Positions 48,889-57,048 of a stretch of DNA of 64,000 nt are shown piece after piece. The notes beneath the pieces were generated by a model that had not been told where the DNA came from, ran no database searches, and saw only the letters and a program-made list of their open reading frames with translations. The stretch is from Corynebacterium doosanense CAU 212 = DSM 45436 (GTDB lineage: Bacteria > Actinomycetota > Actinomycetes > Mycobacteriales > Mycobacteriaceae). Both the position numbers and the translations under genes were made by a program. Position 1 is the first letter of the stretch. Each line of letters starts with the position of its first letter. The stretch lies in assembly GCF_000767055.1 (NCBI RefSeq), contig NZ_CP006764.1, positions 1,240,001-1,304,000 on the forward strand, read 5' to 3'.

Positions 48889-50447
48889 TTCACGTCTCCT
48901 GCGTAGTAGTCGGCGCCGCGGACGAATCCGCCTTCCTCGACCGGTTCCTCCCGTGGTGGGCGTTGCCGGGTGGCCTGGTCCTGCCCGGTGGCCAGGATCG
49001 GGTGCAGGTGCACGTACCGCGGGGACCGGACATGCCCGGCCAGCGCCAGCCTGCAGGCGTCCTCGACCCGCTCGGCGGAATACCGCCGCGTCAACCGCAA
49101 CACCGCCAGGGCGGCATTCAGGCCCTGCTCGTCGACGGCCACCGATTCGAAGATCCGGTTGACCACCACCGTCGCGGACGGGCCGACCCGGCCTGCCCAC
49201 TCCCGCACGCGCGGGGCGTCCCACGGTTGGTAGCGCTCCCCGGCGGGTAGATCAGCGTCGTTGGTGCGGTACTGATTGGCTGATCCCTCGGGAAACAGCA
49301 GGTGGCTGCTCACCCTTTGCTGGCCGGAGTAGATCTGCAGGACACGGTCGGTGATCCGCAGATCTACGCTTGTGCCGATATGGGTGACTGGCACCGAGTA
49401 GAAATTCTTCTCCCACACCACGTGCCCGTTGCGCCCGACCCTCCGGCCGTAGACCCACCGGCTGATCTCATAGGCGACCTGCGGAAGCCCGGTCAGCAGG
49501 GGTTGTTCCTCGGTGGTGAACACACTGGCCCGGGAGCCGTCCCGCTTCTGGAAAGGCTCGGCGTTGTAGGCCGCGACCTGTGCGGTGACCGCGGCCGTCA
49601 GCTCCGGCAGGGATGTGAACTGCTGGTCGCGTAGCCGGGCGATGACCCGCATCGCGACATGCCACACGGTGTTTTCCACGCTCGGCTTGTCCTTCGCTTT
49701 GCGTACCCGGCCCGGCAGCACCGCGGCCGAGTAGTGTGCGGCCATCTCGCGGTAGGCGTCGTTGAGGACGATCTCACCGTCGCGGGGATGGGTGATCACC
49801 CCGGTTTTGAGGTTGTCGGGCACGATCCGCGGTACCGATCCGCCGAAGGCGGTGAACATCGCGACATGGGCCCGCAGCCAGGACTCCTGCGTCATGTCCA
49901 GACTCGGGTAGACAAACGAGTAGCGGCTAAAGGGCAGGCACCCGACGAACAGGTACACCGGCCTCGGGGTACTACTGATCGGGTCAAGCAGGGTCATCGT
50001 CGGCCCGGACCAGTCGACCTCGACGCTCTGGGCGGCCTTGTGTCCCACCCTCGACGCTGCTCCCGTGACCAGGACGTGGCGCTGGTAGGTCCGGCAGAAC
50101 CGGTCGTAGCCCATCGCCGGCGCTCCGGTGGCGACGCATTCATCGGTGTACTCGCCGTGCAGCAGCTTCAGGGTCACGCCGACCCTGGCGAGTTCCCGGT
50201 GGATTTTCTCCCAGTCCGGTTGGGCGAACACGCTGTGGTGCTGTCCCCGGCCCGGGAACAGCAGGTCATAGACCTCGTCCTCGGGACGCTCGGCGACATC
50301 ATCCCAGCTCACACCCGCGGTGTCGGCGGCTTCCAGTACCGCGGTGATGCTTTTTCGGGACATGCCCTGCGACGCGGCGATCGTGCGTCCGGACAGGCCC
50401 TCGGAGCGTAGCTGCAGTATCAGCTTCGCTCTGATCTTTCGTACCAT
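48885..50447 (-). CDS. istA: IstA transposase
   Basis: 520 residues; N-terminal HTH (SGRTIAASQGMSRKSITAVL) and a DDE core (VEVDWSGPTM, IVPDNLKTGV, KPSVENTVW). ATG at 50447 with AAGGAG 6 bp upstream was preferred over an earlier in-frame start. Confidence 0.92.
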   Translation of the reverse strand: MVRKIRAKLILQLRSEGLSGRTIAASQGMSRKSITAVLEAADTAGVSWDDVAERPEDEVYDLLFPGRGQHHSVFAQPDWEKIHRELARVGVTLKLLHGEYTDECVATGAPAMGYDRFCRTYQRHVLVTGAASRVGHKAAQSVEVDWSGPTMTLLDPISSTPRPVYLFVGCLPFSRYSFVYPSLDMTQESWLRAHVAMFTAFGGSVPRIVPDNLKTGVITHPRDGEIVLNDAYREMAAHYSAAVLPGRVRKAKDKPSVENTVWHVAMRVIARLRDQQFTSLPELTAAVTAQVAAYNAEPFQKRDGSRASVFTTEEQPLLTGLPQVAYEISRWVYGRRVGRNGHVVWEKNFYSVPVTHIGTSVDLRITDRVLQIYSGQQRVSSHLLFPEGSANQYRTNDADLPAGERYQPWDAPRVREWAGRVGPSATVVVNRIFESVAVDEQGLNAALAVLRLTRRYSAERVEDACRLALAGHVRSPRYVHLHPILATGQDQATRQRPPREEPVEEGGFVRGADYYAGDVK

Positions 50448-51491
50448 TGGCTTGCTCCTTCCGCCGTGTGCCCTATACACACGGCGGGAGGAGCGTAAGC
50501 GTGGTGGCCCCCGACCGCACCACGAGTGGCCCCGACGCCTACGAACCCGTCCTCAGCCTGCCGGCCCCCGGACACGCGACCGGTGGACCCCAGTAAAGCG
50601 AATATTCAGTCGGGTGCTCAAGCTCTCCCGCCAGCCCTACTACCGGTGGCTGGCTGACCCCGTCACCCCGAACGAGGTGGTCGAGGCGTATCGCGCGAAC
50701 GCGCTGTTCGACGCCCACAAGGATGACCCCGAGTTTGGGCACCGCCTCCTCGCCGACGAAGCACGCGATGTGGGTGAGCCGATGGCCGACCGGACCGCGT
50801 GGCGGATCACCTCGAGCAATGGCTGGTGGTCCGTGTTCGGGAAGAAACGGGCCAAGAACGGGAAGAATCCTGGTCCGCCCGCCCATGACGATCTCTGCGC
50901 CGTGGTCGATGAGCATGGTCGTACCCGGCATGTGTTCGCTGCGACGCGGGCGAATGAACTCTGGCTCGTGGACATCACGGAACACGGAACCGCGGAAGGC
51001 AAGCTCTACTGCTGTGCGATCAAAGACGCCTTCAGCCGGCGCATCGTCGGGTACTCCATCGACTCCAGGATGAAGTCCCGCCTGGCTGTCCAAGCACTTG
51101 AGAACGCGGTCCAGATGCGCGGTGACGTCGTCGGTTGCGTGGTCCATTCGGACAGAGGATCTCAGTTTCGAAGCCGGAAGTTCCTGCGTGCTCTGGCCGG
51201 CCACGACATGGTCGGTTCTATGGGCAGGGTGGGTTCGAGCGGCGACAATGCTGCGATGGAATCGTTCTTCTCTCTCCTGCAGAAGAACGTCCTTGATCGG
51301 GGTTCCTGGATCACGCGTGAGCAACTGAGGATCGCGATCGTGACCTGGATCGAGAGGACCTATCACCGCCGACGACGGCAGGCCCGTCTGGGACGTTTGA
51401 CCCCGATCGAATTCGAGGCCATCATGACCAAGGACGTCGCCCTCGCGGCGTGACTAACAATTGTCACCTAAACGTGCAGCAGACCCCCATC

Positions 51492-51653
51492 TTCACCGGG
51501 CACCTCACCGCATCGGCCTGGCCGACCGAGCAGACCGCGGAGTTCCGACTCGCGGTCACCTGGGGCGGAATCGCTCTGACCGTGCTCGCGGCGGGCCTCG
51601 TCGCCTTCGGCATGCTCCGAGCCCACGGAGAGAAGAGCGCCCCAGAAATCTAG
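51492..51653 (+). pseudogene. C-terminal fragment of a membrane transporter
   Basis: About 54 codons directly after the IS3 end encode TGHLTASAWPTEQTAEFRLA and one hydrophobic helix (AVTWGGIALTVLAAGLVAFGML) with a short charged tail. It reads like the last helix of an MFS-type transporter whose upstream part was removed. It converges on the SDR gene. The 224 bp that follow contain no gene I can support. Confidence 0.5.
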
Positions 51654-51877
51654 ACCGAAGGGTGTTGACGGCGTGTCCGTCAAGGGAATGAACGGGGCTT
51701 CTGCAGGGGCTCTGCTTAAACGAAGAGTGAGATGAGAGAGGCGTGGTCACGGTGTTCAGGGACGAGGCGCAGTCGGTCGTTGCGCTGCACGACGTGGCGG
51801 TGACCACCAGGCCGCGCTGCGATGACCGACACCGTGGATGAAGAGGTTGAAGTGGGCCTGCTTGCCTTCCACGCCGC

Positions 51878-52654
51878 TCACCCCTTGACGAGTCCGCCGT
51901 CGACGATGAGGTTCTGACCCGTCACACCCCTGGCCCACGGGGAAGCGAAGAATACGACTGGGTCGGCGAGCTGATCCGGCGTCGTAACCGCCCGCAGCGG
52001 GGTGCCCGCGGCGATGCCCTCGAAGACCGCCTCAGGGGTCGCCGCCGAGGCGTCGGTGGTCAGCAGCAGCCCCCCGGAGACCATGTTCACCGTGATGGCC
52101 TGCGGGCCGAGATCGTCGGCGAAGGTGCGTGTCAGGGACAGCAGCGCTGCTTTCGCCGCGGTGTAGTCGTGGTAGGGCACGACGGGGTGCTGGAAGAGGT
52201 TCGTACCGATGTTGACGATCCGGCCGAAGCCCGCCTCGACCATGCCGGGAAGGGTGGCCTGGATGACGTTGAGAGGCCCATGCACGGAGCCGGTGAACTG
52301 TGCGGTGATCTCCTCGTAGGAGATCTGGTCCGCGTGGGAGCGGGCGTCGCCGTTGAAGGAGAAGTCAGCCAGCGCGTTGTTCACGACCGTGGTGATCGGA
52401 CCGCCAAAGCGATCGGCGGCCTCAGCGACGAGGCCATCGACCTGGGCGCGGTCGCGGACATCAGCCCGGATTGCGATCGCCTTTCCGGGGTGGGCGGCGG
52501 CGAGGTCCTCCGCGGCGTCCTGGGAGGTGTGGTAGTCGATGACCACTCGCGCACCCTGGGCCAGGAACGCGCGAGTGATCGCAGCTCCGAGTCCGCGGGC
52601 GCCGCCGGTGACGAGGACGATCTGCTCGGTGAGGGGGAGAATAGTGTGTGCCAT
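51878..52654 (-). CDS. SDR-family oxidoreductase under a TPP riboswitch
   Basis: 258-residue classical SDR: cofactor motif VTGGARGLGAAI (about 15-26), NNA, and YxxxK as YHDYTAAKAALLSLT. Annotated relatives are usually called 3-oxoacyl-ACP reductases. The TPP riboswitch 100 bp upstream says its role is tied to thiamine or a thiamine-like compound. Start at MAHTILPL; its GAGAGG ribosome-binding site lies in a small GCCTC-GATATC-GAGAGGC inverted repeat. Confidence 0.85.
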   Translation of the reverse strand: MAHTILPLTEQIVLVTGGARGLGAAITRAFLAQGARVVIDYHTSQDAAEDLAAAHPGKAIAIRADVRDRAQVDGLVAEAADRFGGPITTVVNNALADFSFNGDARSHADQISYEEITAQFTGSVHGPLNVIQATLPGMVEAGFGRIVNIGTNLFQHPVVPYHDYTAAKAALLSLTRTFADDLGPQAITVNMVSGGLLLTTDASAATPEAVFEGIAAGTPLRAVTTPDQLADPVVFFASPWARGVTGQNLIVDGGLVKG

Positions 52655-52691
52655 GTGTATGCCTCTCGATATCGAGGCGAAGGCAACCCGT

Positions 52692-52726
52692 GCGCACCGA
52701 AGAGCGAAAGTTGCTCTTCGGTGCGC
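52692..52726 (-). promoter_or_regulatory. 14-bp hairpin between TPP riboswitch and SDR gene
   Basis: GCGCACCGAAGAGC and GCTCTTCGGTGCGC form a perfect stem with a 7-base loop. No U-run follows on the minus strand, so an intrinsic terminator is not certain. It is placed as an expression-platform element would be. Confidence 0.6.
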
Positions 52727-52761
52727 TGACACCGCCAACATTGTCGGCGGGTGAAAGTCCG

Positions 52762-52862
52762 GACATTCCCTTCGCCAGTGCTAACTGGATCAGGTTCAAC
52801 GGGTGTCATCTCAGCCGACCACGTCCCGTGCTCGAAAGCTGGAACGGGCGGCGCCCCGTGTC
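52762..52862 (-). ncRNA. TPP riboswitch (THI box) 1
   Basis: On the minus strand: GGGGCGCC near the 5' end, CTGAGATGACACCCGTTGAA, CCTGATCCAGTTAGCACTGG and GCGAAGGGAA. P1 can pair GACA with TGTC at the two ends. All core THI-box blocks are present in order. Controls the SDR gene. Confidence 0.93.
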
Positions 52863-53003
52863 ACGCCACCATCACATCACGGAAACCACACTCTCCACAA
52901 GCTTCGGACGGCCTGATTCTTCGTTACTGGAATCGCTGTCACAGAACACCTGATATCACTACGTGCTATCCGGCAAATGGGCATTCTGGCTTCTTGAGTG
53001 TTC

Positions 53004-53429
53004 CTATTGCTTGCGTTCCAGCTCGAGCGCGGTTTGGGCGATAGCGCGGACGTTGAATGTTTCCGCGACCGGTATCGCAGCCATTTCCTCGAGGGTGAAC
53101 CATGCCGCTTCGAGTGCGTCATCGTCCGGGACCGGTTCCCCTCGTTCCCATCGGCAGAGCACTGCGATCAGGACGTAATGCAGATTGTGGTCGGCATCGA
53201 TGACGTCGACAGCATCGAAGACATCACCGGGTGTGGCGAGGACTCCTGTTTCCTCGGCGAGTTCGCGCGCGGTCGCGGCGGTCAGGGTCTCGCCGGGTTC
53301 GATCTTGCCCCCGGGGAATGCCCAGCGCTCGGCGTCGGGCATGTGGGCACGCCGGATAAGGAGTACACGTCCTTTTCGGACCACTGCCGCCAGCGTCGCC
53401 GGCTTCGGGTAGGAAGCGTCGCGCGTCAT
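53004..53429 (-). CDS. Nudix hydrolase 1
   Basis: 141 residues with a complete Nudix box (GGKIEPGETLTAATARELAE followed by ETG). It begins directly after the methyltransferase stop. Similar throughout to the Nudix protein at 56528, including HYVLIAVLC. Nudix enzymes remove phosphate from nucleotide or thiamine-diphosphate analogues; here detoxifying a modified CTP or a toxic thiamine-PP analogue is inferred. Confidence 0.87.
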   Translation of the reverse strand: MTRDASYPKPATLAAVVRKGRVLLIRRAHMPDAERWAFPGGKIEPGETLTAATARELAEETGVLATPGDVFDAVDVIDADHNLHYVLIAVLCRWERGEPVPDDDALEAAWFTLEEMAAIPVAETFNVRAIAQTALELERKQ

Positions 53430-54185
53430 CTACCCCGCCCCGATCGTCGACTCGGAGTGGTCTTGGAGGTGGGCTGTGATCTGCATGAACGGTGGATGGT
53501 CGATAGGTGCCTGGGAGCCGACGTCCTCTACGGTTTGTGCTCCGCGGTCGGTGACCTTGTCGACTGTGAAGCCGGCCTCGGTCAGCACCGCCTCGTAGGT
53601 GCTGATGAACCAGTGCCGGTCGACAAGCTCGAGGATCCCGGTGCCGGGGATCTGCAAGCTGACCTTGCGTTCGTCTCCGTCACGGTAGCCTCTGCCGGGC
53701 TCGCCGCTGCGGAAGGTCGGGAACGGTACTCCTGTGGCCGCCGGGTTGCTATCGACGATGAAGAGTCTGCCGGTCGGTGTAAGCACTCGGGCGAGCTCGC
53801 GGGCGATCGCTCTCAGTTCCTCGCGTGTGGGCACGTTGATGAATACGAAGCAGCACACGATCGCATCGAATGTGTCATCCGGGTAGGGAACGTGGCCGCT
53901 GTCGATGGTGTGGAATCGCGCGGCCGGTTGCGGGGTCTGCGCCCGGGCGAGGGTGATCATGTCGGTGCTGATGTCGACTCCGACGACCTGTGCTGCGGCT
54001 CCGGCGTCGAGGAGGCGTCGTGAGACTTTTCCGCTGCCGCACCCATAATCGAGCACGATCCCCCCTCGGCCGCAAGCAGTTTGGAGGTCATTGACGAGCG
54101 GGGTATAAGCCAGTCGGTTTTCGACATAGTCGTCATAGGCATCGAACCCTGCTGAGACTGCCGGAGTCGTCCATGATGTCGTCAC
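53430..54185 (-). CDS. SAM-dependent methyltransferase of the TPP-controlled cluster
   Basis: 251 residues from a GTG that overlaps the stop of the hydroxymethylase gene (GTGA). Motif I is IVLDYGCGSGKVSRRLL; the post-motif acidic residue lies in VVGVDIS. In the bacimethrin pathway a SAM methyltransferase adds the 2-methoxy carbon to hydroxymethylcytosine, a role that fits the neighbours. Substrate is inferred, not shown. Confidence 0.83.
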   Translation of the reverse strand: MTTSWTTPAVSAGFDAYDDYVENRLAYTPLVNDLQTACGRGGIVLDYGCGSGKVSRRLLDAGAAAQVVGVDISTDMITLARAQTPQPAARFHTIDSGHVPYPDDTFDAIVCCFVFINVPTREELRAIARELARVLTPTGRLFIVDSNPAATGVPFPTFRSGEPGRGYRDGDERKVSLQIPGTGILELVDRHWFISTYEAVLTEAGFTVDKVTDRGAQTVEDVGSQAPIDHPPFMQITAHLQDHSESTIGAG

Positions 54186-55189
54186 TGCTGCACCGCCCTC
54201 ACACGCGCGTTTTCGATGCTGGGCCATCGGCTCACGACCAGCTCCCGGTGGAGGGGATGGAGGTCGCCGATAATCGATGGGTCGACTGGTCGTTGGTATT
54301 GGAGTTGCCGGTGGATCCAGAACAGGCGGACAATGTCGACCCACGCTTCCGGAAGATCAAGGGTCGCCAGTGCGCGGCCTGGGAGCTCGTCTGCACGGAT
54401 CGACTTCTCCAGGGCGAGGACCTGGTGCACCTGGTCCAGGCTCGCCCCCGAGGGCAGCCGTGGAAGAGTGCTGGGTTCCTCCACGATCGTCTGATCATCG
54501 CCGCCGAGGAGGGTGTGCACCTTGGTGAGGTCTTTTTCGTAGATGTGGATCGAGCCGACGTTGTGGATGTACACACCCGGGGTCAGGCCCAGCATCGAGG
54601 CGAGAAATTCTTGGATGAACGTGAAGGAGAACGTGTCGTTGAGCAGTCCCATGTACGCGTCGTTGGCGCGCATGAACGCGACCATGTGCAGACGGTCCTC
54701 ACGGCGCAACAGCTGGAGAGCCAGCGTGCAGGAGACGTCGATGTTGCGGCGGTAGATGTCTTCGGAGTCGTCGAAGATCTGCAGAACGGCACGCTTGCTC
54801 GCAGGGTCATCCTCGCGGAGGATGTTCACGATTCGTTCGATCGCAGTCTCGTCGCCGACGTGTCTGAGCAGTTTGGGACCATACCCGGTGCCCGGCAGGC
54901 TGAGGCCGTCGGGACTGTACCGGCTCATCGAGGGTGCGTAGGTGCGGATGAAGTCGAGGTCGTTCTTCCCTGAGAGGTACCACAGTGCTTCGGCGTAGTT
55001 GAAGATGATGTTCTGCCGACGAGACCTGGCCAAGCAGTACCGCCGGGCCGGGTTGGTCAGGCGTGCGGTGTAGCCGATGATTTCGCGTTCGTCCTGACCG
55101 CGGGGACTGTTCTGGTATTCGAACCCGGTGTAGACCTGTCGCAGGGAATCCAGGTAGAGCGTGTGGAGGTCGGGATACTCAGGCTTCAC
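54182..55189 (-). CDS. Thymidylate-synthase homologue, predicted (d)CMP hydroxymethylase
   Basis: 335 residues from a GTG. Aligning on E. coli ThyA: Cys154 (DVSCTLALQ) = Cys146, Arg174 = Arg166, Asp177 = Asp169, Gly181 = Gly173, His215 = His207, Tyr217 = Tyr209. ThyA Asn177, which reads the uracil face, is Asp185 here (GLLND). T4 dCMP hydroxymethylase has the same Asn-to-Asp change to accept cytosine. It overlaps the glycosidase gene by 11 bp. MilA-type CMP hydroxymethylation is the likely role. Confidence 0.85.
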   Translation of the reverse strand: MKPEYPDLHTLYLDSLRQVYTGFEYQNSPRGQDEREIIGYTARLTNPARRYCLARSRRQNIIFNYAEALWYLSGKNDLDFIRTYAPSMSRYSPDGLSLPGTGYGPKLLRHVGDETAIERIVNILREDDPASKRAVLQIFDDSEDIYRRNIDVSCTLALQLLRREDRLHMVAFMRANDAYMGLLNDTFSFTFIQEFLASMLGLTPGVYIHNVGSIHIYEKDLTKVHTLLGGDDQTIVEEPSTLPRLPSGASLDQVHQVLALEKSIRADELPGRALATLDLPEAWVDIVRLFWIHRQLQYQRPVDPSIIGDLHPLHRELVVSRWPSIENARVRAVQQ

Positions 55190-55649
55190 TGACGGCTCCT
55201 GCCTGCGCGTGCTCGATCGCGGTGAGGATGCGTGGTCCGGTGGGCTGCTCGGGATCGATGGTGATCATCTGGACGTCGGCGACCGCTGAGAGGCCTCGGA
55301 CGAGGAACGCGTACTCGGCTCCCTCGTCGAGGAGTAAGACGATGGGTTTGTTCCAGGCGGAGGCCCACCCGATCTCGATGTGCGTGCCCGGGGATGCCGG
55401 TGCGCCGGGGAACGCGACGAAGACGTCGCAGGCGGCGATCTCCGTGTAGTCGATGCGTGTGCATTCGCTGGGTTCCATGAACTCACGGCCCCAGTGCTCT
55501 CTGCGGTGGGCGCAGTGCACATCCCACCCCTGGGTTTCGAAGAAGTCGATGATCGAGGTGTACTTGTCGATCGCGGCGTCGCCCATCACATGGGTGTCGG
55601 CGTCGACGAGAGCTTTGAACGGGCCGGCGAGAAACATCTTTCGCGTCAT
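55179..55649 (-). CDS. Nucleoside 2-deoxyribosyltransferase-like N-glycosidase (MilB-like)
   Basis: 156 residues. FLAGPF at the N-terminus, CDVFVAFPGAPASPGTHIEI with the expected catalytic Glu92. ATG at 55649 was chosen for its AAAGGAG site; an in-frame ATG 18 bases upstream lies before that site. MilB and BlsM of the same superfamily hydrolyse CMP or hydroxymethyl-CMP to the free base. Release of 5-hydroxymethylcytosine is the inferred step here. Confidence 0.83.
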   Translation of the reverse strand: MTRKMFLAGPFKALVDADTHVMGDAAIDKYTSIIDFFETQGWDVHCAHRREHWGREFMEPSECTRIDYTEIAACDVFVAFPGAPASPGTHIEIGWASAWNKPIVLLLDEGAEYAFLVRGLSAVADVQMITIDPEQPTGPRILTAIEHAQAGAVSEA

Positions 55650-55721
55650 CGTCACGGCTCCTTTCATGAGTCGAAGTGGTTAGCTCTACCGATCGGAACG
55701 AGGAGGGGCTGTTCTGCATCC

Positions 55722-56531
55722 CTACCCGCGCGGCCAGAGCTGGTGGAAGTGATGCAGGGGACCGTGACCTTGGCCGACGTCGAGGCGGTCGCTGGCAACG
55801 AGAGCGCCGTGCAGGTAGGTCTTCGCCCGTTCAACGCTTTCGGGCACGGTGTGGTCAGGCAGCAGTGCGGTGATCGCCGAGGACAAGGTGCAGCCGGTGC
55901 CGTGGTCGTTGAGGGTTTCGATCCTGGGAGAGGTGTAGGTGGAGATCCCGTCGGGGCCGGCGAGGTAGTCGACACTGACCGTCTCGTTCGTGAGATGCCC
56001 GCCTTTGAGTAGCGCCCACTGACAGCCAAGGCCACGCAGCCCGGTGGCCTGGTCCTCCATCTGCCCCAAGCGGGTGACATCTGTGGTGTCGAGGAGCACG
56101 GCGGCTTCGGGAAGGTTCGGGGTGATGATCGTGGCCAGTGGCACGAGCGTGTCTCGGATGGCTGCGACCGCATCGTCGTCCAACAGCCTGTCGCCGCTCT
56201 TGGCGACCATCACCGGATCAAGGACCACGGTCTCGGCTTCGTGGTATTGCAGGCGCTCGGCGATGACCTCGGCGATCGCGGCGTTGGCGACCATACCGAT
56301 CTTTACCGCGTCGACGCGCACATCGTCGAACACTGCATCGATCTGCTCACCGACGAAAGAGGGATCAAGGGGCATGAACGAGCGCACACCGCGCGTGTTC
56401 TGTGCCACGACCGCGGTGATCGCGGCCATACCGTAGGTGCCCCTCGCTGAGAAGGCTTTGAGATCGGCGTGGATGCCCGCCCCGCCAGTGGGGTCGGTGC
56501 CTGCGATGGATAGGACGTTCTTGATCGTCAT
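55722..56531 (-). CDS. thiD: Hydroxymethylpyrimidine (phosphate) kinase
   Basis: 269-residue ribokinase-fold ThiD. GTDPTGGAGIHADLKAF, DPVMVAKSGDRLL and the anion-hole NDHGTGCTLSSAI are intact, with the usual GHGPLHHFHQLW end. ThiD phosphorylates HMP twice and also accepts 2-methoxy-HMP (bacimethrin). Its ATG overlaps the stop of Nudix 2 by 4 bp, and GAAGGAAG lies upstream. Whether it serves thiamine synthesis or the antivitamin is open. Confidence 0.93.
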   Translation of the reverse strand: MTIKNVLSIAGTDPTGGAGIHADLKAFSARGTYGMAAITAVVAQNTRGVRSFMPLDPSFVGEQIDAVFDDVRVDAVKIGMVANAAIAEVIAERLQYHEAETVVLDPVMVAKSGDRLLDDDAVAAIRDTLVPLATIITPNLPEAAVLLDTTDVTRLGQMEDQATGLRGLGCQWALLKGGHLTNETVSVDYLAGPDGISTYTSPRIETLNDHGTGCTLSSAITALLPDHTVPESVERAKTYLHGALVASDRLDVGQGHGPLHHFHQLWPRG

Positions 56532-57001
56532 GCGTGCACTTCCTTCTGCTGCTGTGTGGCGGCGTAGCGGGCGACCTCGGCGACATCCTTGCTCAGAGTC
56601 AGGCGGGCCTCGTCGACCTCGTCGAGGGGGAACCAGCGTGCTTCGAGGGCGTCGTCGCCAGCGTGGGGTTGCCCCGAGCGCCACTGGCAGAGCACGGCGA
56701 TAAGCACGTAGTGACTGTCCAACCGTCCAGTCTCGTCTCGGCTGAACGCGTCAACGGAAGTCAAAACACCGGTCGCCTGACCGATGATGCTGGTTTCTTC
56801 ACCGAGTTCGCGTTCGGCGGCTTTGGTGATCGTTTCTCCGAATTCGATCTTCCCGCCCGGGAATCCCCAGAATCCTGCATCAGGAGGGTTCGCGCGACGC
56901 ACCAAGAGGACATGGTCATCTTTGATGAGGACGGAAATGACCGCGACCCTCGGGCGCACCTCGACTGAGGACGTCGCGGGGCCGACAACAGAATGGGACA
57001 C
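56528..57001 (-). CDS. Nudix hydrolase 2, first gene of the TPP-controlled operon
   Basis: 157 residues from a GTG with AGGAGG upstream. Nudix box GGKIEFGETITKAAERELGE is followed by ETSI, so the usual Gly after EET is Ser. Paralogue of Nudix 1. Being the gene nearest the riboswitch, it would be made before the toxic steps; a protective role is inferred. Confidence 0.87.
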   Translation of the reverse strand: MSHSVVGPATSSVEVRPRVAVISVLIKDDHVLLVRRANPPDAGFWGFPGGKIEFGETITKAAERELGEETSIIGQATGVLTSVDAFSRDETGRLDSHYVLIAVLCQWRSGQPHAGDDALEARWFPLDEVDEARLTLSKDVAEVARYAATQQQKEVHA

Positions 57002-57006
57002 TGTAA

Positions 57007-57022
57007 CCTCCTAATGGGGAGG
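57007..57022 (-). promoter_or_regulatory. Hairpin sequestering the Nudix 2 ribosome-binding site
   Basis: On the minus strand CCTCC-CCATTA-GGAGG pairs the Shine-Dalgarno GGAGG. Just upstream, CCTTCGC can pair with GCGAAGG at the 3' side of the riboswitch. The two pairings look like the alternative states of a translational expression platform. Confidence 0.6.
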
Positions 57023-57048
57023 CCAGCGAAGGAAAGAAGCCCTGCTAG

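Larger units (their letters stand above)
48029..50608 (-). mobile_element. IS21-family element
   Basis: 2580 bp ending in TGAGTATTCG and CGAATATTCA inverted repeats, flanked by a GTCGGG direct duplication (48023-48028 and 50609-50614). Several GGGGGCC-containing repeats lie inside both ends, as expected for IS21 transposase sites. Carries istA and istB. Confidence 0.88.
47965..51453 (+). pseudogene. IS3 transposase OrfB split by IS21
   Basis: The N-terminal piece (FYPLVTELAAAGIPVTVTCR) is separated by 2.6 kb from the rest, which resumes in the same frame at 50611 (VLKLSRQPYYRW). The catalytic DDE residues are all present in the second part: ELWLVDITE, VVHSDRGSQF and NAAMESFFSLLQK. Removal of the IS21 with one copy of the duplication would restore the gene. 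Confidence 0.88.
47600..51491 (+). mobile_element. IS3-family element, disrupted by an IS21-family element
   Basis: Terminal inverted repeats share GCTGCA and TAGGTGACA (left about 47609-47636, right complement about 51454-51480) and may extend outward through GATGGGG. Without the IS21 insert and its target duplication it is about 1.3 kb, normal for IS3. It carries orfA and a split orfB. No direct flanking duplication is clear. Confidence 0.8.

Noticed and set aside
54182..55189. Housekeeping thyA
   Set aside because: The base-contact Asn is Asp, the gene is embedded in a TPP-controlled operon with a glycosidase and methyltransferase, and it lies on a mobile island.
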